Positions 1 through 5,773 of a stretch of 10,323 nt of DNA are shown in pieces (positions within the stretch are counted from its first letter, which is position 1; each line of letters starts with the position of its first letter). Under the pieces are notes generated by a model, which saw nothing but the letters and a program-made list of their open reading frames with translations, did no database searches and was not told where the DNA came from. Origin of the DNA: Euryarchaeota archaeon UBA242 (lineage in GTDB: Archaea; Thermoplasmatota; Poseidoniia; Poseidoniales; Poseidoniaceae); contig DAJY01000052.1 of assembly GCA_002499015.1 (NCBI GenBank), positions 1 to 10,323 of the forward strand. The letters run 5' to 3'. Position numbers and translations under genes: made by a program.

Positions 1-53
1 CAAAGGGTTTGCTTTATCATGGGTCGTTGGGTCGGCGAGTTGGAGAGAAACAA

Positions 54-749
54 ATGTCCCAAGGTCAAATCGGCGCCGAGCTGCGCCTCGTGACTCCAGG
101 AATGGCCATCGGGCCATTATCTGGAAAGCGCGTAGGAAGTGGTGCACTAGCACAAAATGAACAAATTATCGCTACCCGCTTAGGCTGGATTCGCGAAATT
201 AATGATACGGTCTCAGTAGACCCAATTAATGCTGCATATATGCCTCGGAGTGGTGATTTAATTATCGCTACTGTCGCAGAGGTCAGAAATAATCTATGGT
301 TTATGGACATTAATGGTCCATTCCAAGGACTTCTTCCAATGTCATTAGCACCTTGGAAAGTTGAATTCGGTGCAGCCCGCCAACACATGGGTGTCGGCGA
401 TTCAGTAATGGCAAGAGTTCAGGAAGTTGATGAATGTCACAATGTAGTTCTTACAATGAAGGGCGTTGGATTACGACGTATTAATGAAGGTTCTATTCTT
501 TCAGTCCATGTAAATCATGTTGAAAGGATTCGTGGCAACAATAACGAAACCCTACTAAGACTTAGAGAAATATGTGACTGCCGAATAATGGTTGGCGACA
601 ATGGAAAGGTTTTGGTCGATGGTTCCGCAGAAGGAATCTCATGGGCTCGTAAGGCAATAATGCTGGCTAGTAAATCTGGCCACAAACAAACATTCTCAGC
701 AGATTTATCTGCTTTAGAAAAAAGTGCTCCAAAAAGAGGTGATGCCTGA
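54..749 (+). CDS. rrp4: Exosome cap subunit Rrp4 (S1 and KH RNA-binding domains)
   Basis: Rrp4 forms the trimeric RNA-binding cap on the Rrp41/Rrp42 hexamer of the archaeal exosome and guides RNA 3' ends into the catalytic chamber in the cytoplasm. Counting from the ATG at 54 (231 aa, normal family length), an N-terminal domain opens with VTPG, an S1 domain spans roughly residues 66-136 (SGDLIIATV ... GLLP ... GVGDSVMARV), and a KH domain follows at about 145-206 with the GDNG loop near 181-184 inside VGDNGKVLVDG. I chose ATG 54 because GGAG (42-45) sits 8 nt upstream. The frame stays open to the left edge and a TTG at 9 would add 15 residues that do not resemble the family. The stop shares one base with the rrp41 start. 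The identity is firm from domain order and from the rrp41-rrp42 neighbours. The operon promoter and any upstream gene are outside the window. Confidence 0.95.
   Translation: MSQGQIGAELRLVTPGMAIGPLSGKRVGSGALAQNEQIIATRLGWIREINDTVSVDPINAAYMPRSGDLIIATVAEVRNNLWFMDINGPFQGLLPMSLAPWKVEFGAARQHMGVGDSVMARVQEVDECHNVVLTMKGVGLRRINEGSILSVHVNHVERIRGNNNETLLRLREICDCRIMVGDNGKVLVDGSAEGISWARKAIMLASKSGHKQTFSADLSALEKSAPKRGDA
736..743 (+). promoter_or_regulatory. Shine-Dalgarno site of rrp41
   Basis: GAGGTGAT lies 5 nt before the rrp41 ATG, inside the last codons of rrp4. It is an 8-base match to the archaeal anti-SD (AUCACCUC) and shows the initiation signal used through most of this window. That justifies using it to decide other ambiguous starts. 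Confidence 0.8.
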
Positions 750-1477
750 TGGGCGGATATGGTGATATAAAACTACTAAGAGAAGACGGCCTAAGATTAG
801 ATGGTCGTAAAATTGATGAAATGAGACCGATTGAAATTGAAGCTGGGATTCTCCCTGGTGCAGATGGATCGGCATGGGTTAAGCATGGTTTGAATATTGC
901 AGTTGCTGCAGTCTATGGACCTATGGAAGCCCATCCTCGTAAGATTCAACGTCAAGACCGTTGTGTTATTGACGTACGATATAACATGGCACCGTTCTCA
1001 ACTTCCGAACGTATCCGTCCAGGATACAATCGCCGTAGTAGAGAAATTTCCAAGGTTACTGCAGAGGCATTAGAATCTGTAGTTATTTGTGAAAGATACC
1101 CTCGTAGTAAAATTCGCGTAGAAATTGAAATTCTATCCGCTGAAGCTGGAACTCGTTGCGCAGGAATTACTGCTGCTGCAGTCGCATTAGCCGATGCTGG
1201 AATCCCAATGCGTGACCTATTAGTCGGCGTTGCAAGTGGTAAAGTAGAGGGCATAGTAGTTCTTGACTTGGATAAGGCAGAGGATAACTATGGTCAAGCA
1301 GACCTTCCTGTTGGAATTTTGCCAAACACTGGTGAAATCGCATTCTTACAAATGGATGGAGACTTATCACCTGATGAGTTCAATTTAGCAATGGAGTATA
1401 ACTTCAAGGGTGCTGCTGAAATTCACGAGATTATGGTAGATGCTCTAAGGCGAAGATATGAAGGGGGTGAGAACTGA
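749..1477 (+). CDS. rrp41: Exosome catalytic subunit Rrp41 (RNase PH fold)
   Basis: Rrp41 is the active subunit of the archaeal exosome: a phosphate-dependent 3'-5' exoribonuclease that can also add A-rich tails, paired with Rrp42 in a hexameric ring. The 242 aa protein begins with the family signature DGLRLDGR (residues 13-20). It keeps the RNA-binding arginines in NRRSREIS (R95, R96) and the phosphate-site segment GTRCAGITAA (134-143). The catalytic acidic motif EDNYGQADLP (178-187) carries D179 and D185, at the same 6-residue spacing as the catalytic aspartates of characterised archaeal Rrp41. It is therefore expected to be active. The start is fixed by a strong SD and a TGATG overlap with rrp4; the stop overlaps the rrp42 start in the same way, implying translational coupling that would help keep subunits stoichiometric (inference). 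Confidence 0.97.
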   Translation: MGGYGDIKLLREDGLRLDGRKIDEMRPIEIEAGILPGADGSAWVKHGLNIAVAAVYGPMEAHPRKIQRQDRCVIDVRYNMAPFSTSERIRPGYNRRSREISKVTAEALESVVICERYPRSKIRVEIEILSAEAGTRCAGITAAAVALADAGIPMRDLLVGVASGKVEGIVVLDLDKAEDNYGQADLPVGILPNTGEIAFLQMDGDLSPDEFNLAMEYNFKGAAEIHEIMVDALRRRYEGGEN

Positions 1478-2262
1478 TGGTAGAGTTAGTTCCAACTTTA
1501 CTTCGTCAAGAACTTGCACGCCTAGCAGAAGTTGGTGCTCGCCTTGATGGCCGTGAACAGTGGGAAGCTAGGAAGATTGTCCTAGAAACTGATTGTTTAT
1601 ACAACGGTGAAGGATCTGCAAAGGTCACATGGGGAGATACAATTATCTACGCTGGTGTCAAATTTGAAATGAGAACACCTTGGCCAGATAGACCAAATGA
1701 AGGTTCTCTAATGTGCAGTGCTGAATTACGCCCAATTGCAGGAAGAAAATACGAACCTGGCCCACCATCTCCTGAATCTATTGAATTAGGTCGCGTTGTT
1801 GACCGAGGAATTCGTGAGTCTGGATGTATTGACATGGAAAATCTGTGTATTGTACCTGGTGAGAAAGTATGGGGTGTAATGATTGACATCCACGTACTAT
1901 CAGACCAAGGAAATATGTTTGATGCTTGTGCTCTAGCAGCAATCGCTGCATTGAGAACTGCAATCGTTCCTGCGGAACGGTTTGATGTCGGTGAAGATTA
2001 CACTCTGCAAGTAAAGAGTACACCGATCATGGCATCCTTTACTCGTGTTGGCGGACGCTATGTGTTTGACCCATCAGCGGAAGAAGAATTAGGTGGAGAT
2101 GAACGCATTCATATCACTCTAGGAGATGAAGGTCACCTCCACTCCTTACAGAAGGGGCTAAAAGGGGTATTCACTCCGGAAGAATTTGCAGAGATATTCG
2201 ATGTCGCACAGTCTCGCTGTGTTGACCTTCGTAAACTCGTAGCAAACCAGGAGGGGAACTGA
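1477..2262 (+). CDS. rrp42: Exosome core subunit Rrp42 (RNase PH fold, non-catalytic)
   Basis: Rrp42 is the structural partner of Rrp41 in the exosome ring. It contributes to RNA binding but normally lacks the catalytic aspartates. At 261 aa it has normal family length and shows the expected blocks: ARLDGREQWEAR near residues 21-32, GSAKVTWGDT near 47-56, a PWPDRPNEGSL block, the RVVDRGIRESG helix, and VWGVMIDIHVLSDQGNMFDA. No EDxxGxADxP-type catalytic motif is present, which separates it from Rrp41. The ATG shares a base with the rrp41 stop and is preceded by GGGGGTGA at 1463-1470 with a 6-nt spacer. The stop at 2260-2262 abuts the GTG of rpl37ae. Confidence 0.96.
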   Translation: MVELVPTLLRQELARLAEVGARLDGREQWEARKIVLETDCLYNGEGSAKVTWGDTIIYAGVKFEMRTPWPDRPNEGSLMCSAELRPIAGRKYEPGPPSPESIELGRVVDRGIRESGCIDMENLCIVPGEKVWGVMIDIHVLSDQGNMFDACALAAIAALRTAIVPAERFDVGEDYTLQVKSTPIMASFTRVGGRYVFDPSAEEELGGDERIHITLGDEGHLHSLQKGLKGVFTPEEFAEIFDVAQSRCVDLRKLVANQEGN

Positions 2263-2622
2263 GTGGCAAAGAGAACACAAAAAGCAGGCGCAACAGCAAA
2301 ATTCGGAGCACGATATGGTGTTTCTGTTAGACGTAATTCAGGTATTGCGCTAGCAAAGAAAACTGCAAAATATACTTGTCCTGTATGTCAATACCGAAAG
2401 GTTACTCGTAAGTCCGTAGGAATCTGGTCATGTTCAAAATGTACCCACACATTCGCTGGCGGAGCTTGGGAACCATTCACTCGCGCAACAGATGCAAACA
2501 GTCGTATCCTTAGACGCTCTGTTGAAGGTGCAACTACTGCTGATATGGCTTATATCGCACAGCAAGCAGCTCTCGATTACGAGCGCCGTCTTGCTGAGGG
2601 CGAACTTGACGAAGAGGAGTGA
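2263..2622 (+). CDS. rpl37ae: Large ribosomal subunit protein L37Ae (eL43), zinc ribbon
   Basis: This small rRNA-binding protein of the archaeal/eukaryotic 50S/60S subunit has a basic N-terminus (AKRTQKAGATAKFGARYG) and a four-cysteine zinc ribbon: C39-x2-C42, C57-x2-C60, with the typical CPVCQYRKVTRKSVGIW and FAGGAW segments. At 119 aa it is longer than the usual roughly 85-95 aa. The extra length is a C-terminal tail rich in A and E that ends DEEE. The start is GTG, immediately after the rrp42 stop, with GGAGGGG (2250-2256) 6 nt upstream. L37Ae following rrp42 is the conserved archaeal arrangement and supports both calls. The acidic tail could be a lineage feature; its role is unknown. Confidence 0.95.
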   Translation: MAKRTQKAGATAKFGARYGVSVRRNSGIALAKKTAKYTCPVCQYRKVTRKSVGIWSCSKCTHTFAGGAWEPFTRATDANSRILRRSVEGATTADMAYIAQQAALDYERRLAEGELDEEE

Positions 2623-2644
2623 TCTCTACCCTTCGGGGTAAAGG
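2623..2644 (+). promoter_or_regulatory. Intergenic cUUCGg tetraloop hairpin between rpl37ae and pcc1
   Basis: Directly after the rpl37ae stop, TACCC (2627-2631) pairs perfectly with GGGTA (2636-2640) around a TTCG loop. The loop is closed by C-G, which is the exceptionally stable cUUCGg tetraloop. Past one C/A mismatch the stem extends by U-A, C-G and U-G pairs to 2623/2644. No T-run follows and the pcc1 SD starts 3 nt downstream, so a terminator is unlikely. A role in mRNA processing, stability or tuning downstream expression is inference. Confidence 0.6.
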
Positions 2645-2655
2645 CAGGTGGTTTG

Positions 2656-2907
2656 ATGACCCCGTCTTGGAAACTCAATTTAACTGTAGAGTCACGTAGT
2701 TTACAAGAAACTAAAGCCTTAGCAGATTGTTTAACAACCGATGAGAAAATTACTTTTTCTGAAGATGGTTCAAAGTTCTATTTTGAACTGGATAATCTAG
2801 TGGCGAAGGACCTTAGAGCCATGTGGAATACAAGAATTAGAGGACTAATCGCAGTTGATAGTGTTCTAAAAATAATTAACGAGCATTCATCAACCCCTAG
2901 CGATTGA
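2656..2907 (+). CDS. pcc1: KEOPS complex subunit Pcc1-like
   Basis: Pcc1 is the small dimerising subunit of the KEOPS complex, which makes the universal t6A modification of ANN-decoding tRNAs together with Kae1, Bud32 and Cgi121. The 83 aa product has the family pattern: a first beta strand (KLNLTVES), a helix (LQETKALADCL), paired strands (KITFSEDGSKFYFELD), then a long helix beginning NLVAKDLRAMWNTRIRGLIAV. This matches the Pcc1 layout of a strand, DLxxLRxxxNxxLR-like helix and hydrophobic end. The ATG at 2656 was preferred over a TTG one codon earlier because GGTGG (2647-2651) lies 4 nt before it. Its place between rpl37ae and prefoldin beta is the standard archaeal context and strengthens an assignment that sequence alone would leave moderate. 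The product is tiny and divergent. Confidence 0.8.
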   Translation: MTPSWKLNLTVESRSLQETKALADCLTTDEKITFSEDGSKFYFELDNLVAKDLRAMWNTRIRGLIAVDSVLKIINEHSSTPSD

Positions 2908-2924
2908 GATATAATGGTGAGAGT

Positions 2925-3239
2925 ATGACTACAATGGAACAACTTCAGATAGTCGTCAACAATATGCAGGCCGCTCGTAGCCAAGTGGCTTCGCTAAAAT
3001 CACAGGTACAAGAATTAGAAATGACGATTATTACGGTTAAAGATCAACCTAGTGAACTTGCATTGCACAAACAATTGAGTGGAGTTCTTATTGAAGTCGC
3101 TGATAGAGATGCATTGGTAACTGAATTGGAAACAACCTTGAATGCTCTTGGAGAACATCTCGAGAGATTTTTGGAAAGAGAGAATCAGTTGATAGAAACT
3201 TATCAAGAACTAAAGAAAGTCTTAGAGGGAGAGTCGTGA
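2925..3239 (+). CDS. pfdB: Prefoldin beta subunit
   Basis: Prefoldin is the hexameric (alpha2 beta4) jellyfish-shaped chaperone that holds unfolded proteins and passes them to the group II chaperonin. The 104 aa product is nearly all helical, with two coiled-coil arms (about residues 3-38 and 62-104) around a short central hairpin segment, as expected for the beta type. Landmarks are EQLQIVVNNMQAARSQ, LHKQLSGVLIEV in the hairpin, and LERENQLIETYQELKK in the second arm. The ATG at 2925 has GGTGA (2916-2920) 4 nt upstream. A TTG at 2904 inside the pcc1 stop has no SD at a proper distance, and ATG 2934 is too far from it. The stop overlaps the GTG start of the next gene by 4 nt. Confidence 0.88.
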   Translation: MTTMEQLQIVVNNMQAARSQVASLKSQVQELEMTIITVKDQPSELALHKQLSGVLIEVADRDALVTELETTLNALGEHLERFLERENQLIETYQELKKVLEGES

Positions 3240-4243
3240 GTGAAGAAATTCAATCCAAAGCGGCTCAACTGGATGCATTGCATACATGGTTGAATGATGC
3301 TCTTTCACGTGGCACTGTGCCAGTTTTAACTGGTAAGAACGGTGACATGGATACCATTGGTTCCGCTATTGCACTTTCATCTATCGATTCTAATATGATG
3401 GCTGGTGGACTGCACTTAGGTAGAGTTGCAAAAAGAGTAGTTAAAAAATTACAAGCACCCTTTAGGAAAATGTCAGCCCATAGCCCTGCTTGGCCAGTAA
3501 ATTTGGGTGGTATTGTCGTAGTTGATGCTGCTGCATTAGGGCAAGTAGGTATAGAATTGCCAGAAGGTATTCCACTATGTATCTTAGACCATCATTCAAC
3601 TAATGATTGGCAATTGAATGAAGGTGACTTGAATATACAATGGGATGTTAGGGCTACAACGCAAATAGTCAATGATTACTTGCATAAATTCTATCCGGAG
3701 TCACTAACTACTCCTGTACGAAAAATGCTTCTCGCTGGATTGATAACTGATACTGCAAGATTCAAGCATTCGGATTTAGGTGCTTTTCAAACTGCGGTTA
3801 GCCTTCTAGCAGACGAATCATTTGATTATGCTACATTTTTACAATTCGTTGAGACTGAAACGACAACTCCAAGTGAACGAGGTGCTCTAGTTCGTGGGTT
3901 ATCTCGCTGTAATAGCATTGAAGCAGGACCTTGGAATCTTGTTCATTCTTATTCGGGAACTCTAGAAGGAAGGTTGGCTAGTCTAATACTAGGAACTGGG
4001 GCAGAAGTATCCCTAGTATCCAGATATAGAGAAGGTGAAACACGTCTGACGGCAAGGGCATCGAGATCTAGTACAGGACAAGGTGTTCACTTAGGCAATA
4101 TTATGCAAAAAGTGGCAGAACAAATCGGTGGCGAAGGCGGAGGACATGATGGCGCTGCAGGTTGGAGTGGAAAATCTGACCGAGTTCGTGCTGAAACTGC
4201 ATTTATTTCTCATTTAACTCAATCTAAACGAAAGGAGGATTGA
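3236..4243 (+). CDS. DHH/DHHA1-family phosphoesterase
   Basis: This 335 aa protein has the two-domain DHH plus DHHA1 layout of NrnA-like enzymes, which cleave nanoRNA, pAp or cyclic dinucleotide products; the exact substrate cannot be read from sequence. Visible motifs: motif I GDMDTIGSA with D37 and D39; motif II VVVDAAALG with D97; motif III LDHH (D118-H119-H120); motif IV LITDTARFKH with D172; and the DHHA1 substrate-binding GGGH at 301-304. The usual motif I is HxxxDxD, but the histidine position is glycine here (G33), so one metal ligand of the textbook set is missing. The start is GTG, overlapping the pfdB stop by 4 nt, with GAGGGAG (3225-3231) 4 nt upstream. DHH genes near this point in the exosome superoperon are known in archaea, which suggests a job linked to RNA end products such as short oligonucleotides (inference). 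Confidence 0.88.
   Translation: MSEEIQSKAAQLDALHTWLNDALSRGTVPVLTGKNGDMDTIGSAIALSSIDSNMMAGGLHLGRVAKRVVKKLQAPFRKMSAHSPAWPVNLGGIVVVDAAALGQVGIELPEGIPLCILDHHSTNDWQLNEGDLNIQWDVRATTQIVNDYLHKFYPESLTTPVRKMLLAGLITDTARFKHSDLGAFQTAVSLLADESFDYATFLQFVETETTTPSERGALVRGLSRCNSIEAGPWNLVHSYSGTLEGRLASLILGTGAEVSLVSRYREGETRLTARASRSSTGQGVHLGNIMQKVAEQIGGEGGGHDGAAGWSGKSDRVRAETAFISHLTQSKRKED
4234..4238 (+). promoter_or_regulatory. Shine-Dalgarno site deciding the start of the helical-repeat gene
   Basis: GGAGG, within AAGGAGGAT, is among the strongest SDs in the window. It lies 7 nt before the ATG at 4246 but only 1 nt before the in-frame TTG at 4240, so the ATG is the start. The SD lies in the last codons of the DHH gene. 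Confidence 0.75.
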
Positions 4244-4245
4244 GG

Positions 4246-5325
4246 ATGAGTCAAATTAATGTTGTTCAAGCACCAGGATATTACATCTCAAAATGGAGAA
4301 AATTAGGGCCTGTTGATATTGAAACCGCTACTATTTGGCGTGATGAGATGGGATTTGATAATTGGCTGAGCATTGCTGAGGCTGGGTTGTTTTTAGATGC
4401 TGCAGAATTGGTTGGACTTATCACTCCACAATTTACCGCTGCACAAGCAGCAACCTTCTCGTTGGTTAGGCGTCGCATGTTAGGGGATACTCACTTACTA
4501 AATTCGATTGAAGATGCAATTGTAATTTGTCAAACTCCAGAAACTCGTGATCTCGTTTTAGAGGGGCGCTTAAGAATGGAAAAAGGTCTGGTTTGTTTTG
4601 AAATGGGCGATACTGAAACTGCTCAAGAAGATTTGAATTGGGCCGAGGTTAGGTTGAAGAGTGTTGCAAAGGCGGGAAGAGAACATGATTTGTCCCTTCT
4701 CAATAAAGCTGCATTCCATATGGCAATTGGTCAGCAATTGATGGCTCTACAGGTTTATGGAGACATCTCAAGAAGTGATAACCATGCCCATGAAACAATT
4801 GCAATCTCACGTTTAGGTGCTAGTAGAATTAGAGCATCACTAGGGCATATGTTTGATGCTGCACGCCATGCTTGGAATGCTCATGAACATGCAATCTTAG
4901 CGCAACAAGTCGGCATGGCATTGGAAGCGGGCTCACTATTCATTGAATTATCAATTGGCAATCAGAAAGAAGATGCTGAAAGGATGTCAATACAAGTTGA
5001 TAATGCAAAACCAAGAGATATTGATGAAGATGCTCCAATACTAGAAGTAAACCCGCTCGATATTTCCGGTGTTTTTGAATGGTGCGTAGAAAGGCTACCA
5101 GATGACACACTTGGAGAAGATAGACCTGATATCCGTGCTTTGATATCAATCGCTTCAAAACTTGGAAAATTAGCAGAAGTTGAATTATTTATCAAACTAA
5201 TGAAGCAACCTAATTCTGTAGAAGATCCAATGCTAGCGGCTATTTGCCAAGCGATTTGTGAGGATGAAACTGACAAAAGAAAATGGATTACTCGACTTAC
5301 TGAACTAACAATGCTTACAGAATAG
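4246..5325 (+). CDS. Uncharacterised TPR-like helical-repeat protein of the exosome operon
   Basis: I do not recognise a named family. The 359 aa product has no signal peptide, membrane segment or catalytic signature. It appears almost wholly helical. Three stretches have TPR-like spacing of small and aromatic residues: about 105-136 (EKGLVCFEMGDTETAQEDL), 147-174 (AFHMAIGQQLMALQVYGDI) and 185-218 (RLGASRIRASLGHMFDAARH). An acidic, low-order linker sits near 255-272 (DIDEDAP), followed by a separate C-terminal helical region. TPR proteins are scaffolds, so a protein-binding partner role is the natural guess; which partner is unknown. It is the last gene of the exosome-KEOPS-prefoldin-DHH operon, with a strong SD and its ATG only 2 nt after the DHH stop, which argues for coordinated expression with those genes. 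Base composition looks like its neighbours, with no sign of recent transfer. Confidence 0.85.
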   Translation: MSQINVVQAPGYYISKWRKLGPVDIETATIWRDEMGFDNWLSIAEAGLFLDAAELVGLITPQFTAAQAATFSLVRRRMLGDTHLLNSIEDAIVICQTPETRDLVLEGRLRMEKGLVCFEMGDTETAQEDLNWAEVRLKSVAKAGREHDLSLLNKAAFHMAIGQQLMALQVYGDISRSDNHAHETIAISRLGASRIRASLGHMFDAARHAWNAHEHAILAQQVGMALEAGSLFIELSIGNQKEDAERMSIQVDNAKPRDIDEDAPILEVNPLDISGVFEWCVERLPDDTLGEDRPDIRALISIASKLGKLAEVELFIKLMKQPNSVEDPMLAAICQAICEDETDKRKWITRLTELTMLTE

Positions 5326-5340
5326 CAGTCCTATTATTCT
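5319..5340. terminator. Possible bidirectional terminator hairpin between convergent genes
   Basis: AATAG (5321-5325) and CTATT (5331-5335) form a 5-bp inverted repeat around CAGTC. AGAAT/ATTCT just outside offers further pairing with a bulge. It occupies the 13-nt gap between two converging stop codons and is symmetrical, so it could act on both strands. The stem is A-T rich and short and no long T-run follows, so this is weak. Confidence 0.3.
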
Positions 5341-5761
5341 ATAGAGATTGCGCCCACACTGATAATTCTTCAAATTCTTGAATAGTCCATTGAATTACAG
5401 GTGGTGTTTCAGACCACCATTTTACTTGTTTGACATTTTTGTCATCAACACTCCATGAATGCTGTAAATTATCTTCAACAATAACATGACCGACCCATCC
5501 ATTTGGATAATAATCACAATTCCATGAAATCAATTGACCACTTAAACCAGTTTCTTCTTCTAGTTCCCGCAGCAAAGCCTGCTCAGGGCTTTCATTTGAT
5601 TCTAAATGACCACCAGGTATTTCCCAACCTCTATCAGGATGTTCAACAAATAATACGCTACCACCATCACCCATTTTTGTAATTGATTGACCTTTTTTGG
5701 TCACCCAAGCCAAAACAAAAATTGGCTTCTGCTCGTTGTTGTCGAAATCGGAAATAACCAT
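5339..5761 (-). CDS. NUDIX hydrolase
   Basis: NUDIX enzymes hydrolyse nucleoside diphosphates linked to another group, for example oxidised dNTPs, ADP-ribose or NADH, using Mg2+. The 140 aa product is one compact domain of normal length. The Nudix box at residues 51-73 is complete: G51-x5-E57-x7-R65-E66-L67-x-E69-E70-x-G72-L73, reading GHLESNE ... RELEEETGL. Before it come strand segments FVLAWVTKKGQ and SVLFVEHPDRGWEIPGG. The tail VKQVKWWSETPP is typical of MutT/ADPRase-like members. Substrate cannot be assigned. The ATG at 5761 has AAGGTGAG (5766-5773) 4 nt upstream; longer in-frame extensions run into the upstream gene and are not needed. It follows the TPR-like gene by 10 nt on the same strand, so the two are almost surely one transcript. 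Confidence 0.9.
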   Translation of the reverse strand: MVISDFDNNEQKPIFVLAWVTKKGQSITKMGDGGSVLFVEHPDRGWEIPGGHLESNESPEQALLRELEEETGLSGQLISWNCDYYPNGWVGHVIVEDNLQHSWSVDDKNVKQVKWWSETPPVIQWTIQEFEELSVWAQSL

Positions 5762-5765
5762 ATAT

Positions 5766-5773
5766 CTCACCTT
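5766..5773 (-). promoter_or_regulatory. Shine-Dalgarno site of the NUDIX gene
   Basis: On the minus strand AAGGTGAG precedes the ATG at 5761 by 4 nt and overlaps the TAA stop of the upstream TPR-like gene (TAAGGTGAG). It rules out longer in-frame NUDIX starts and suggests coupling of the two genes. Confidence 0.7.

Noticed and set aside
9..53. TTG at 9 as the rrp4 start
   Set aside because: It adds 15 residues unlike the family N-terminus and has no SD, whereas ATG 54 has GGAG 8 nt upstream.
1..93. A frame open from the left edge to a TGA at 91-93 as the end of an upstream gene (SBDS often precedes rrp4)
   Set aside because: The short translation (QRVCFIMGRWVGELERNKCP...) does not look like an SBDS C-terminus and would overlap rrp4 by 40 nt. 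Too short to support.
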